A DNA stretch of 64,000 nt from an uncultured Collinsella sp. (GCA_900542825.1 UQOY01000005.1:97954-161953); one strand, 5' to 3'; shown: positions 1 through 9,808, counted from the first letter of the stretch. The notes: generated by a model not told the origin, from the letters alone. A program made the numbers and translations.

Positions 1-782
1 ACGGACTGCTCGGAAGCGCAGATCATGCCGTTGTCGAAGGTCTTGGAGTGGATGATGGAGTTGACGGCGAGCAGCACGTCGGCGGTGTCGTCGATGACGA
101 CCGGGGTGTTACCGGCGCCGACGCCCAGGGCGGGCTTGCCCGAGGAGTAGGCGGCCTTGACCATGCCCGGGCCACCGGTGGCGAGGATGATGTCGACGTC
201 GCGCATGACCATGTTGGTCAGCTCGATGGAGGGGACATCGACCCAGCCGATGATGCCCTCGGGGGCACCGGCCTTGACGGCGGCGTCAAGCACGAGCTTG
301 GCGGCGGCGATGGTGCACTTGGCGGCTGCCGGGTGCGGGGAGATGATGATGGCGTTGCGGGTCTTCAGGCTGATCAGCGTCTTGAAGATCGCGGTAGAGG
401 TGGGGTTGGTCGTCGGGATGACGGCGCCCACGATGCCGATGGGCTCGGCGATCTTGGTGATGCCGTAAGCCTCGTCGCGCTCCAGGACACCACAGGTCTT
501 GGTGTTCTTGTAAGCGTTGTAGATGTACTCTGCGGCGTAGTGGTTCTTGATGACCTTGTCCTCAAGAACGCCGCGGCCGGTCTCCTCGATGGCCATCTTC
601 GCCAACGGGATACGAGCCTTGTTGGCGGCCATGGCGGCCTCATAGAAGATCTTGTCGACCTGCTCCTGCGTGTACGTAGCAAAAAGCGCCTGGGCCTCTC
701 GCATCTGAGCGAGCTTAGCCTCAAGCGCCTCTACGTTGTCCACAATTGCGGGAGTAGTGTTTTCCGGTGACTTTTTCACCAT
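1..782 (-). CDS. adhE: Bifunctional acetaldehyde-CoA/alcohol dehydrogenase AdhE, N-terminal part (runs off the left edge)
   Basis: Fermentative enzyme that reduces acetyl-CoA to acetaldehyde and then ethanol with NADH. Only 260 codons are present, all from the acetaldehyde dehydrogenase half. Recognisable segments are an ALDH nucleotide-binding region (IVGAVIPTTNPTST), a glycine-rich stretch (ATGGPGMVKAA, then KPALGVGAGNTPVVID) and the catalytic cysteine in MICASEQS near residue 255. The start is ATG at 782, preceded by an AAGGAG ribosome site. The C-terminal iron-dependent alcohol dehydrogenase domain lies outside the window, so a stand-alone CoA-acylating aldehyde dehydrogenase cannot be excluded, although the N-terminus reads like AdhE. 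A candidate extended -10 promoter and an upstream palindrome are listed separately. Confidence 0.88.
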   Translation of the reverse strand, partial: MVKKSPENTTPAIVDNVEALEAKLAQMREAQALFATYTQEQVDKIFYEAAMAANKARIPLAKMAIEETGRGVLEDKVIKNHYAAEYIYNAYKNTKTCGVLERDEAYGITKIAEPIGIVGAVIPTTNPTSTAIFKTLISLKTRNAIIISPHPAAAKCTIAAAKLVLDAAVKAGAPEGIIGWVDVPSIELTNMVMRDVDIILATGGPGMVKAAYSSGKPALGVGAGNTPVVIDDTADVLLAVNSIIHSKTFDNGMICASEQS

Positions 783-822
783 TTGTGTCTCCTTGCGATC
801 GGAGATTTACCCTACGCCTTGC

Positions 823-831
823 ATGATAGCA
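823..831 (-). promoter_or_regulatory. Candidate extended -10 promoter of adhE
   Basis: On the minus strand this reads TGC followed by TATCAT, an extended -10 element about 40 bases upstream of the adhE start. No good -35 hexamer is seen at 16-18 bp. It lies within a short inverted repeat (CTTGC/GCAAG). Confidence 0.45.
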
Positions 832-875
832 AGAAATTATTCGGCGAACGGTCAGATTCCCGTAAAAGGCACACT

Positions 876-903
876 AAAACGCTTCAATAAACTGAAACGT
901 TTT
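876..903. promoter_or_regulatory. 28-bp palindrome upstream of adhE, candidate operator
   Basis: Two 11-base arms (AAAACGCTTCA and TGAAACGTTTT, 10 of 11 complementary) are separated by 6 bases. The site lies about 50 bp upstream of the adhE -10 element, where an activator or repressor could act. The AACGTTT core resembles LacI-family half-sites but does not match a Rex or CcpA consensus well, so the regulator is unknown. Confidence 0.4.
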
Positions 904-1065
904 AACTAAACTATCCGCCTGCTCGACTATATTCATCTCAATCCCGTGAAGGGTGCGCTTGATTCACTCGAAGCGTACCGCTAGTCAAGCTACAAGGCAT
1001 ATCAACTGGGCTATGATCCCTTTGACATTGGTAAACACTCATGTAAGCCTGTCCCGAATGAGTGC

Positions 1066-1099
1066 AAAAAGGCGCCCTCCGTAGGGGAGGGCGCCTTTG
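1066..1099 (-). terminator. Rho-independent terminator of rpmB
   Basis: A 13-bp GC-rich stem (AAAGGCGCCCTCC and its complement) with a 4-base loop is followed on the minus strand by TTTTT. It sits about 70 bp past the rpmB stop. Confidence 0.8.
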
Positions 1100-1166
1100 G
1101 TAAGTTCTATGTGAACGCGAGGTCTTTGACCCGGAGAGTCCGAGGTACTTGTTGGTAAGACCTTAT

Positions 1167-1355
1167 TTAGGAGCGCGCAACCTTGCCGGACTTGAGGCAG
1201 GTGGAGCAAACGTTCATCTTGCGACGGTGACCATCGACGACGACGTAGACGCGCTGGATGTTGGGGCGGAACTTACGGTTGGTGACGCGGTGAGAGTGGC
1301 TGATGGAGCGACCGGCAACGGGGTGCTTACCGCAAACTTCGCAAACTTTGGACAT
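1167..1355 (-). CDS. rpmB: 50S ribosomal protein bL28
   Basis: Structural protein of the large ribosomal subunit, 62 residues. It is the zinc-binding (C+) form: two CxxC pairs, CEVC near residue 4 and CSTC near residue 50, frame the basic core SHRVTNRKFRPN. The start is ATG at 1355 because it follows a strong AAGGAGGG site 6 bases upstream; the reading frame is open further upstream but without a ribosome site. It is a single-gene unit with its own extended -10 promoter and terminator. Confidence 0.96.
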   Translation of the reverse strand: MSKVCEVCGKHPVAGRSISHSHRVTNRKFRPNIQRVYVVVDGHRRKMNVCSTCLKSGKVARS

Positions 1356-1409
1356 AACTGACCCTCCTTGGGCGACAAACGAACATGTCGCGTTAACAAA
1401 CAATCCTGA

Positions 1410-1418
1410 ACTATAGCA
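1410..1418 (-). promoter_or_regulatory. Candidate extended -10 promoter of rpmB
   Basis: The minus strand reads TGC-TATAGT, 55-60 bases upstream of the rpmB start. No convincing -35 element is seen. The same nine bases occur upstream of rpsT. Confidence 0.55.
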
Positions 1419-1555
1419 CAGAAGCAGTTCCCTGTGCGTAATCTACACAGAGATATTTCTCTTTTGGCGATAGTGCCCACGCCACGGCCCTGGACGTAGA
1501 TCCGATTTGCGTGCAGCAGAGGGGATTATGCCAGCTCGTGCGTACGTTTTCAAGC

Positions 1556-1589
1556 TCGTCCCACAAATATATTCGTCCCACAAATATAT
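1556..1589. repeat. Exact tandem duplication of 17 bp
   Basis: The unit TCGTCCCACAAATATAT occurs twice without a gap in the rpmB-pyrR intergenic region, about 80 bp upstream of the likely pyr promoter. The function is unknown; it could be two protein-binding sites or a slippage product. Confidence 0.9.
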
Positions 1590-1694
1590 ATAGGTTTATT
1601 GAGCATTGGGCTCCGTTTGCGGATTGCTCTGTATTTATGCTCGCAATTAAGTTCGAGGTTGGCTACACTATCCCTTGACCATTAAAGGGGTACG

Positions 1695-1750
1695 AGATAC
1701 CCACATGGAATTACATAGCTGCCAAAGAGCAGCCCTTCCTGTGGGTGTCT
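1695..1750 (+). promoter_or_regulatory. pyr operon leader: antiterminator-like stem with nested hairpin
   Basis: AGATACCCAC (1695-1704) pairs with GTGGGTGTCT (1741-1750) over 10 bp with one G-U pair. Inside it a small hairpin, GCTGC (1718-1722) with GCAGC (1729-1733), carries the six-base loop CAAAGA, close to the CNGNGA loop I recall for PyrR-binding RNA hairpins. The 3' arm overlaps the 5' arm of the terminator that follows, so the two folds exclude each other. PyrR-controlled attenuation is an inference from this arrangement plus pyrR being the first gene. Confidence 0.6.
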
Positions 1751-1784
1751 GGTCCGCTTTGAGCGGTCGGGCATCTATTTTTTT
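1745..1784 (+). terminator. Attenuator terminator upstream of pyrR
   Basis: A 13-bp stem with one bulged T (1745-1758 with 1762-1774, including several G-U pairs) and a 3-base loop is followed by seven T residues at 1778-1784. It lies 40 bp before the pyrR start and competes with the 1695-1750 stem. Confidence 0.65.
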
Positions 1785-1811
1785 GACTGTGTCAGCAGTC
1801 AAGACATGTGA

Positions 1812-3340
<1,529 letters not shown>

Positions 3341-3357
<17 letters not shown>

Positions 3358-4630
3358 GAATGCCCACGTCGTCGACCCGTCCGTCGAGCTTGACGGTGTC
3401 GTTGACGTCCTGATTGACGGCGACAAGATCGCCGAGGTCGGCGAGAATCTCGCCGTCGAGGGAGCCGAGGTCCGCGACCTTTCCGGCAAGTACCTCGTCC
3501 CCGGCCTGGTGGATATGCACGTTCACCTTCGCGAGCCCGGCTACGAGGTCAAAGAGGACATCGAGAGCGGCACCCGCGCAGCTGCCAAGGGCGGCTTTAC
3601 CGGCGTGTGCGCCATGCCCAACACCGATCCCGTCACCGATAACGGCACCGTCGTGGAGTTCGTCAAGTCCCGCGCTGCCGAGGTCGGTCACTGCCGCGTC
3701 TATCCGTCGGGCGCCATGACCCGCGGTCTTAAGGGCGAGGCCATGTCCGAGATGGGCGATATGGTCGCCCACGGCGCCGTCGCTTTCACCGACGACGGTC
3801 GCGGCGTGCAGGGCGCGGGCATGCTCCGTCGCTGCATGGACTACGGCAAGATGTTCGGCAAGGTCTTTATGAGCCACTGCCAGGACGAGGACCTGGTCGG
3901 CCACGGCCAGATCAACGAGGGCAAGGTCTCGACCCGTCTAGCTCTCGAGGGCTGGCCGGCTGCCGGCGAGGAGCTCCAGATCGCCCGCGACATCGAGATC
4001 GCCAAGCTGACCGGTGCCAAGCTGCACATCCAGCACATCTCCACCGCCCACGGCCTGGAGATCGTGCGTGCCGGTAAGGCCGCTGGCGTTCAGGTTACCT
4101 GCGAGGCCACCCCGCACCACATGTTCCTGACCGAGAACGACCTGGACGAGACCTACAACACCTCGCTCAAGGTCAACCCGCCGCTGCGCACCGAGGAGGA
4201 TGCCGAGGCCATCCGTCAGGGCGTCATCGACGGCACCGTCGACGTTATCGTCACCGATCACGCTCCCCACACCCCGTGGGAGAAGGCCCGCGAGTTCGAG
4301 CTCGCGCCCTTTGGCATGATCGGCCTCGAGACCTCGCTGTCGCTTGTGCTCACCGAGCTGGTCAACACGGGCAAGATGAGCATGGGCCGCATGGTCGAGC
4401 TCATGGCCATCAAGCCGCGTGAGATCCTGGGCCTCGATCAGGTTCAGGTCAAGGCGGGCTCCGTTGCCGACCTGACCGTGTTCGACGCGTCCGCCACCTG
4501 GACGGTCGGCGAGGACGGTTACGAGTCGCGCGCCGAGAACTCCGGTTTCGCCGGCCGCACGCTCGCCGGTCGTGCCACCGATGTGTTTGTCGGCGGTAAG
4601 CAGACGCTCGCCGACGGCTGCATCTGCTAG
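3341..4630 (+). CDS. pyrC: Dihydroorotase
   Basis: Zinc amidohydrolase that cyclises carbamoyl aspartate to dihydroorotate. It has 429 residues, the length of class I (multifunctional-like) dihydroorotases. The metal motif DMHVHLREPG lies near residue 58, with later metal ligands in HIQHIST and VTDHAPHT. ATG 3341 is chosen since it follows GGAGGTG and begins MALLLKNAHVVD, the usual amidohydrolase beta-sandwich start; it overlaps the pyrB end by 17 bp. Confidence 0.95.
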
Positions 4631-4650
4631 CATAACCTTATCGCTTTTGT

Positions 4651-4685
4651 GCGCGGTGCCCTTGCGGTGCCGCGCTTTCTGTTCG
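4651..4685 (+). terminator. Possible weak intra-operon terminator between pyrC and pyrK
   Basis: A 10-bp stem with two G-U pairs (GCGCGGTGCC and GGTGCCGCGC, loop CTTGC) is followed by a T-rich but broken tract. It lies in the only sizeable gap (92 bp) of the operon and may lower expression of pyrKDF. Confidence 0.4.
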
Positions 4686-4722
4686 TTTTGACCATGCAAC
4701 CGCATGGGGGATTGGAGCGTCT

Positions 4723-5514
4723 ATGCCCACACCTTCCACTGCACGCATGCACGACTTCGAGGTCGTCTCGAACCAGGAGATCGCCGACGGCATCTTCTCG
4801 CTCGTCATTTCGGCCCCCAAGCTTGCAAGTGCGCTCAAGCCCGGTCAGTTTGTGAACATTGCCGTGCCCGGCGATGCGTCCTCGCTGCTTCGCGTGCCCC
4901 TGAGCTTCTATCGCGCCGACGCCCAGGACGGCACCGTCGAGCTGTGGTATGCCGTCGTGGGCGACGACACCCGTCGTCTGTCACAGATGGCCCCCGGCTC
5001 CACCTCTAATCTGCTGGGCCCTGGCGGCCGCGGCTGGCATGTGCCCGAGGGCACCAGGAAGGCGCTGCTCGTGGCGGGCGGCATTGGTGTTCCGCCCGTG
5101 CTGTGCCTTGCCGGCAAGCTTGCCGAGCAGGGTGTGGCCGTTGACGTGTGCCTGGGCTTTGGCACCGCGTCCAAGGCCGTGGGCATCGATGAGTTCCGTG
5201 CTCTGTGCGACACGGTCAATGTGTGCACCGACGACGGTTCGCTCGGCACGCACGGTTTCTGCACCGATCCTGCCGCCGAGTTGCTCGGTGAGGGCGGCTA
5301 CGACTACGTCGCCAGCTGCGGTCCCGCCGTCATGATGAAGAAGGTCGCCGCCGCTGCCGCCGAGGCCGGCGCGTACTGCGAGGTGTCGCTCGAGCGCATG
5401 ATGAGCTGTGGCTTTGGCGCCTGCAACACCTGCAATGTCGAGACAGTCGACGGTATGAAGGGCGCCTGCATGTGCGGCCCCGTGTTCGATGCTTCCAAGG
5501 TGGTGGTCTTCTAG
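4723..5514 (+). CDS. pyrK: Dihydroorotate dehydrogenase electron-transfer subunit
   Basis: Flavin and iron-sulfur subunit that passes electrons from dihydroorotate (via PyrD) to NAD. It has 263 residues. A ferredoxin-reductase-like FAD domain is followed by an NAD-binding region (VAGGIGVPPVLCLA) and a C-terminal 2Fe-2S cluster with cysteines in SCGFGACNTC and, further on, CMCGPVF. ATG 4723 follows GGAG. The stop overlaps the pyrD start by one base, typical of the paired type 1B dehydrogenase. Confidence 0.94.
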   Translation: MPTPSTARMHDFEVVSNQEIADGIFSLVISAPKLASALKPGQFVNIAVPGDASSLLRVPLSFYRADAQDGTVELWYAVVGDDTRRLSQMAPGSTSNLLGPGGRGWHVPEGTRKALLVAGGIGVPPVLCLAGKLAEQGVAVDVCLGFGTASKAVGIDEFRALCDTVNVCTDDGSLGTHGFCTDPAAELLGEGGYDYVASCGPAVMMKKVAAAAAEAGAYCEVSLERMMSCGFGACNTCNVETVDGMKGACMCGPVFDASKVVVF

Positions 5515-6437
5515 TGGGTACCGTGAACATGGCCGTCGATTTCGGCGGCGTCAAGATGCAGAACCCCATCAACACCGCAGCCGGTACCTTTGGCTACGGA
5601 TGGCAGTTCCAAAACTTCTTTGATGTCTCCCAGCTGGGCGCCATCACCACCAAGGGTTGTGCTGCCGAGCCCTGGCCCGGCAACCCCGCGCCTCGCATGG
5701 CCGAGATCCCGGGCGGCATGATCAACTCCGTGGGCCTTCAGAACCCCGGCGTGTCTGCCTTTGCCCGTGAGTCCGGTCCGTGGCTCGAGCAGCTCTCCAA
5801 GGACGGTTGCCAGGTCATCTGCCAGGTCGCCGGTCATTCCGTCGAGGAGTTTGTCCGCGCGCTCGAGATGTATGTCGAGCTGTGCCCCTGGGCTGCAGGC
5901 TACGAGATCAACGTGAGCTGCCCCAATATTGCCGCCGGCGGTGCCGCCATGGGCTCCTCGCCCGAGGGCGCCTCTGCCGTTATGGCTGCCTGCCGTAAGG
6001 TGACCGATAAGCCGCTGTTCGTAAAGATGGCTCCGGTTAACGTCGCCGAGATTGCCAAGGCACTCGAGGCCGCGGGAGCCGACGGCCTTTCGGTCATCAA
6101 CTCCATCCAGGGCATGGCCATCGACGTTCATACCCGCAAGTCCCGCGTGGCCAAGCCCAAGGGCGGCCTTTCGGGCCCGCTGTGCCACCACATCGCCGTT
6201 CGCATGGTCTGGGAGGTCGCCCAGGCTGTCGATATCCCCATCAACGGTGTCGGCGGCGTCATGACGGGCGAAGATGCGGCCGAGTTTATCCTGGCTGGCG
6301 CTACCTGCGTGTCGGTCGGCATGGCCAACTTTGTCGATCCGTGCGCCTCGATTAAGATCGCGCGCGAGCTCGAGGCCTGGGCAGAGTCTCAGGGCGTGAA
6401 GGACATCAACGAACTGGTAGGTGCTTTCGAATGCTAG
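5514..6437 (+). CDS. pyrD: Dihydroorotate dehydrogenase (NAD-dependent, type 1B) catalytic subunit
   Basis: FMN enzyme that oxidises dihydroorotate to orotate together with PyrK. It has 307 residues from GTG 5514. Family features are NPINTAAGTFGYG near the start, INVSCPNIAAGG in the middle, and the phosphate-binding GVGGVMTGEDAAEFILAGA near the end. GTG 5514 overlaps the pyrK stop (TAGTG), suggesting coupling; ATG 5529 is an alternative start five codons later. It overlaps pyrF by 7 bp. Confidence 0.94.
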   Translation: MGTVNMAVDFGGVKMQNPINTAAGTFGYGWQFQNFFDVSQLGAITTKGCAAEPWPGNPAPRMAEIPGGMINSVGLQNPGVSAFARESGPWLEQLSKDGCQVICQVAGHSVEEFVRALEMYVELCPWAAGYEINVSCPNIAAGGAAMGSSPEGASAVMAACRKVTDKPLFVKMAPVNVAEIAKALEAAGADGLSVINSIQGMAIDVHTRKSRVAKPKGGLSGPLCHHIAVRMVWEVAQAVDIPINGVGGVMTGEDAAEFILAGATCVSVGMANFVDPCASIKIARELEAWAESQGVKDINELVGAFEC

Positions 6438-7147
6438 AGACCGATGCCCGCGACCGCGTTATCGTCGCCCTCGACTGCGACCGTGAGCGTGCGCTCGAGC
6501 TCGCCCACGAGCTTTCTGGTCATGCCGCTTGGCTTAAGGTCGGCATGACGCTCTATTACGCTGAGGGCCCCGAGATCGTCAAGACGTTCAAGGACCTGGG
6601 CTTTAAGGTTTTCCTCGACCTCAAGTTCCACGACATTCCGCATCAGGTGCGCGGCGCCGCCCGTTCGGCCTCGCTCGCCGGTGCCGACCTGCTCTCGGTC
6701 CATGGTTTGGGTTCTGGTGCCATGCTCGCTGCATGCCGCGAGGGTGCTGAGGAGGCGCGCGAGGACCGCGCCAAGCTTGTCGCCATCACCGTGCTCACGA
6801 GCATGAACCAGGATTCGCTGACCGAGATCGGTGTCGAGTCGCCCGTGGCCGAGGAGGCCGCCCGCCTGGCAAAGCTTGCCCAGGTCAACGGCATCGACGG
6901 TATCGTGTGCTCGCCGATGGAGGCCCATGACATGCGCGAGCTGCTCGGCCCCGACGCGCTGATCGTGACTCCGGGCGTGCGTCCGGTGGGTGCCGCCCTG
7001 GGTGATCAATCCCGCGTGGCGACGCCCTCCCAGGCTATCGAGCGCGGTGCGAGCCACATCGTGGTTGGTCGACCCATCACCGGTGCCGATGACCCGGTTG
7101 CCGCATTTGACGCCATCGTTGCCGAGCTGGTCGAACACGTCGCCTAA
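6431..7147 (+). CDS. pyrF: Orotidine 5'-phosphate decarboxylase
   Basis: Converts OMP to UMP, the last step of the pathway. It has 238 residues (short bacterial form). The catalytic Lys/Asp signature FLDLKFHDIPHQV lies near residue 57, and the phosphate-binding end GASHIVVGRPITGA near residue 210. It starts at ATG 6431 inside the end of pyrD with AGGTGC upstream. It is the last visible pyr gene. Orotate phosphoribosyltransferase (pyrE), needed between PyrD and PyrF, is not in the window. Confidence 0.96.
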   Translation: MLETDARDRVIVALDCDRERALELAHELSGHAAWLKVGMTLYYAEGPEIVKTFKDLGFKVFLDLKFHDIPHQVRGAARSASLAGADLLSVHGLGSGAMLAACREGAEEAREDRAKLVAITVLTSMNQDSLTEIGVESPVAEEAARLAKLAQVNGIDGIVCSPMEAHDMRELLGPDALIVTPGVRPVGAALGDQSRVATPSQAIERGASHIVVGRPITGADDPVAAFDAIVAELVEHVA

Positions 7148-7193
7148 AAGATTCCCTCAAGTCACCACTTTTGGGTCTCATTAGCACAAATTA

Positions 7194-7285
7194 GCCCCTG
7201 TGCCTGCGAAAACTTTGCCATCCTTTGTGTGGAATCGCAGGTCAGGGGCTCAACTTTGACCTGCGTATATTGCACTTTTCGCAGG
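7194..7285. repeat. Four alternating copies of CCTGCG/CGCAGG forming competing hairpins
   Basis: GCCCCTG..CCTGCGA (7194-7209) pairs with TCGCAGG.CAGGGGC (7235-7249). The same right arm, CGCAGGTCA (7236-7244), also pairs perfectly with TGACCTGCG (7257-7265). CCTGCGAAAA (7203-7212) pairs perfectly with TTTTCGCAGG (7276-7285). The folds exclude each other. No T-tract follows directly, so a simple terminator is not the obvious reading. Confidence 0.7.
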
Positions 7286-7334
7286 TATCGTCTAACCTAT
7301 GGTGCCGTCGATTGGGCATTTAGTGCGTTTGACG

Positions 7335-7343
7335 TGCTAAAAT
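7335..7343 (+). promoter_or_regulatory. Candidate extended -10 promoter of the mihF operon
   Basis: TGC-TAAAAT lies 45 bp upstream of the mihF start. No good -35 hexamer is seen at normal spacing. Confidence 0.5.
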
Positions 7344-7387
7344 GCCAATTATTGCATCAGATATAACCCAACTATTTGGAGGTTCGA

Positions 7388-7696
7388 ATGGCACTCCCTC
7401 AGCTTACCGACGAGCAGCGCAAGCAGGCTCTTGAGAAGGCTGCCGCAGCACGTCACGCCCGCGCTGAGCTTCGCGAGCAGATCAAGAAGGGCGAGAAGTC
7501 CCTCGAGTCCGTGCTCAACTCCGATGACCCCATCGCTTCCCGCATGAAGGTTTCCACCCTCATCGAGTCTCTCCCCGGTTATGGCAAGGCCAAGGCCGCC
7601 AAGATCATGGAAGAGCTCGGCATCTCCGCTACCCGTCGCGTCCAGGGCCTTGGCGTCCGTCAGCGCGAGCAGCTCCTCGAGCAGCTGACCAAATAA
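7388..7696 (+). CDS. mihF: Actinobacterial-type integration host factor (mIHF)
   Basis: Small nucleoid-associated DNA-binding protein of Actinobacteria, unrelated in fold to the HU-like IHF of proteobacteria. It has 102 residues. A basic, helical N-terminal half (residues 1-45) is followed by a helix-hairpin-like segment, LIESLPGYGKAKAAKIMEEL, which binds DNA in the characterised family members. ATG 7388 follows GGAGG. Its place directly before gmk and rpoZ matches the conserved actinobacterial order and supports the call. Confidence 0.9.
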   Translation: MALPQLTDEQRKQALEKAAAARHARAELREQIKKGEKSLESVLNSDDPIASRMKVSTLIESLPGYGKAKAAKIMEELGISATRRVQGLGVRQREQLLEQLTK

Positions 7697-8266
7697 GTGA
7701 GCGCTCAGGATTCAAAGCTCTTTGTGATTTCTGGACCGTCAGGTGCAGGCAAGGGCACGCTCGTCACGCGTGTGCGCGAGCGTCGCTCGAACCTGGGCCT
7801 GACGGTTTCGGCTACCACGCGAGCCCCACGCAAAGGCGAGGTCGATGGCGTCAACTACTTTTTCCTGACGCGCGAGGAGTTCGACCGCCGCGTGGCAAAT
7901 GGCGAGTTTGTTGAGTGGGCTGAGGTCCACGGCAACTGCTACGGCACGTTGGTGAGCGAGGTCACATCCAAGCTCGCCTCTGGTTCGTCTCTGATCTTGG
8001 AGATCGATGTCCAGGGTGCCCTGCAGGTCAAGGAGCGTTTCCCCGAGGCCGTGCTGATTTTTATCAAGCCGCCTTCGCTCGAGGTGCTTCGCGATCGCCT
8101 GGTCGGTCGCGGTACCGAGACACCCGAGACGATCGAGCTGCGTATGGCAAACGCCGCCCATGAACTTGCCCTTGCCGACCGCTACGACGAAGTCGTGGTG
8201 AATGACGATCTCGACCGCGCGACCGATGAGCTCGTTCGCGTTCTCGATATGCATGAAAGGATCTGA
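7697..8266 (+). CDS. gmk: Guanylate kinase
   Basis: Phosphorylates GMP to GDP with ATP. It has 189 residues, normal length. The P-loop is SGPSGAGKGTL near residue 12; the GMP-binding segment is SATTRAPRKGEVDGVNYFF; LILEIDVQGALQVK is the conserved middle motif. Translation begins at GTG 7697, immediately after the mihF stop codon, so the two are probably coupled. Confidence 0.96.
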   Translation: MSAQDSKLFVISGPSGAGKGTLVTRVRERRSNLGLTVSATTRAPRKGEVDGVNYFFLTREEFDRRVANGEFVEWAEVHGNCYGTLVSEVTSKLASGSSLILEIDVQGALQVKERFPEAVLIFIKPPSLEVLRDRLVGRGTETPETIELRMANAAHELALADRYDEVVVNDDLDRATDELVRVLDMHERI

Positions 8267-8271
8267 GGTCC

Positions 8272-8553
8272 GTGTCCGTTGTAAAGCCTTGCATTGACGA
8301 TCTTCTGGAGAAGACCGATCATAACCGCTTCCTGCTCGCCTCGCTTGCCTCCAAGCGCGCCTGCGACATTAACAGCATGCTGCGTGGCCAGCACAACCGC
8401 GTGCTCGCCGTCCAGGATGTCGACGACATCACCATTGCGCTCTCCGGCGCCGATACCATCTCGATGGCTATGGACGAGATTGTCGACGGCGATATCTCCT
8501 ACGACGAGGCCCGTTACGAGAAGGCGCTCGGCCACAAGGGTGCTGAAGCCTAA
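8272..8553 (+). CDS. rpoZ: DNA-directed RNA polymerase subunit omega
   Basis: Small RNA polymerase assembly subunit that clamps the beta' C-terminus. It has 93 residues with a GTG start. Conserved positions are PCIDDLLEKTDHNRFLLASL and SKRACDINSMLRG, the family's A-x-R-A-x-x-I region; the C-terminal acidic part has ISYDEARYEKAL. It lies 5 bp after gmk, as in many bacteria. Confidence 0.93.
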   Translation: MSVVKPCIDDLLEKTDHNRFLLASLASKRACDINSMLRGQHNRVLAVQDVDDITIALSGADTISMAMDEIVDGDISYDEARYEKALGHKGAEA

Positions 8554-9798
8554 ATGGCAGCCCGCGTCTGCCTGGTCCACTATCACGAGGTTGGACTGAA
8601 GGGCAAGAACCGCGCACATTTTGAGCATATCCTCATGGATAACATCAAGGCGGCCTTGGCCGCCTTTTCCGTGAATGCCGTGTCTCGAATTTCCGGTTAT
8701 ATCCTCGTGACCTTTAACGAGCATCAGGCTGACGAGGCGGCGCGCGTCATTCGCACTGTCCCCGGCGTTGCCCGTGTGTCTTTGGCGTATCACACGAACC
8801 GCGACCCGCAGGAGTACTGCGCCGCCGCCGTCAAGGCGCTGCGCGAGTTTGGTCCCTTCGAGTCGTTTAAGGTGCATGCCAAGCGCTCTAACACCGACTA
8901 CGAGCTCACCTCGATTGATATCAATCGTCATGTGGGCGAGGTACTGTGCGAGGCCTTCCCCGATAAAAAGGTCCAGATGCATGATCCCGACGCGATGGTG
9001 CACGTACTGGTGGTCCAGGGTAGCGTCTACGTGTATGCGCGCTCCGAGCGCGGCGTGGGTGGCTTGCCGGTGGGATCTGCCGGCAAGGTCGTGACGCTTC
9101 TGTCTTCGGGTATCGATTCTCCGGTGGCGACCTGGATGCTCGCGCGTCGCGGCGCGGTGTGCGTGCCGGTACATTTCTCCGGTCGTCCGCAGACGCCCGA
9201 TACGAGCGAGTATTTGGTGCAGGACATCATCCGTGCGCTTGAGCCGGGTGTCCAGATTGGCCGCCTGTACGTGGTGCCGTTTGGCGACTGCCAGCGCGAG
9301 ATTTCGGTCGCCTGCCCCAGCAACCTGCGCGTGATTATGTACCGTCGCATTATGTATTCGGTTGCCGAGCGCATTGCGCATATCGAGGGCGCCAAGGCTA
9401 TCGTGACCGGTGAATCGCTCGGTCAGGTTGCCTCCCAGACGCTCGAGAACATCATGGCCGTCAACGAGTCCGTGAAGATCCCCGTGTTCCGTCCGTTGAT
9501 CGGTTCGGACAAGCAGGAGATCATCGCACGCGCTGAGGAGATCGGTACCTTCGATATCTCGACCGAGGCTGCTCCCGATTGCTGCACGCTTTTTATGCCG
9601 CGCCGCCCCGAGACGCACGCCAAACTCGATGCCGTGCATGAGGCATGGGAGCTGTTCGATCACGAGGAGATGATTGAGCGTTTGCTTAAGCAGACCGAGT
9701 ACATTGACTTCGGGAGCAACACGTATAAGGCCCCTAAGACCTTAAAACGCAAACATTCGGAGCTTGCTCCGCGTGAGATTTACCAAGATCACGAATAA
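8554..9798 (+). CDS. thiI: tRNA 4-thiouridine synthetase ThiI
   Basis: Adenylates and thiolates U8 of tRNA; in some bacteria it also supplies sulfur for the thiazole of thiamine. It has 414 residues: an N-terminal ferredoxin-like plus THUMP region (1-165), then a PP-loop pyrophosphatase domain with LLSSGIDSPVATWML near residue 180. The C-terminal rhodanese domain of the E. coli protein is absent, as in many Gram-positive ThiI proteins. ATG 8554 directly follows the rpoZ stop. A strong terminator closes the operon. Confidence 0.94.
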   Translation: MAARVCLVHYHEVGLKGKNRAHFEHILMDNIKAALAAFSVNAVSRISGYILVTFNEHQADEAARVIRTVPGVARVSLAYHTNRDPQEYCAAAVKALREFGPFESFKVHAKRSNTDYELTSIDINRHVGEVLCEAFPDKKVQMHDPDAMVHVLVVQGSVYVYARSERGVGGLPVGSAGKVVTLLSSGIDSPVATWMLARRGAVCVPVHFSGRPQTPDTSEYLVQDIIRALEPGVQIGRLYVVPFGDCQREISVACPSNLRVIMYRRIMYSVAERIAHIEGAKAIVTGESLGQVASQTLENIMAVNESVKIPVFRPLIGSDKQEIIARAEEIGTFDISTEAAPDCCTLFMPRRPETHAKLDAVHEAWELFDHEEMIERLLKQTEYIDFGSNTYKAPKTLKRKHSELAPREIYQDHE

Positions 9799-9808
9799 TG
9801 TTGTGTAT

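Larger units (their letters stand above)
783..1166. other. Intergenic region between adhE and rpmB
   Basis: No plausible gene is seen. It holds the adhE promoter and palindrome, a CACTCAT/ATGAGTG inverted repeat near 1036-1065, and the rpmB terminator. Confidence 0.6.

Noticed and set aside
48..770. Long plus-strand open frame opposite adhE
   Set aside because: It is antisense to a well-conserved AdhE N-terminus and encodes a low-complexity Gly/Asp/Val protein, a mirror of the GC-rich codons.
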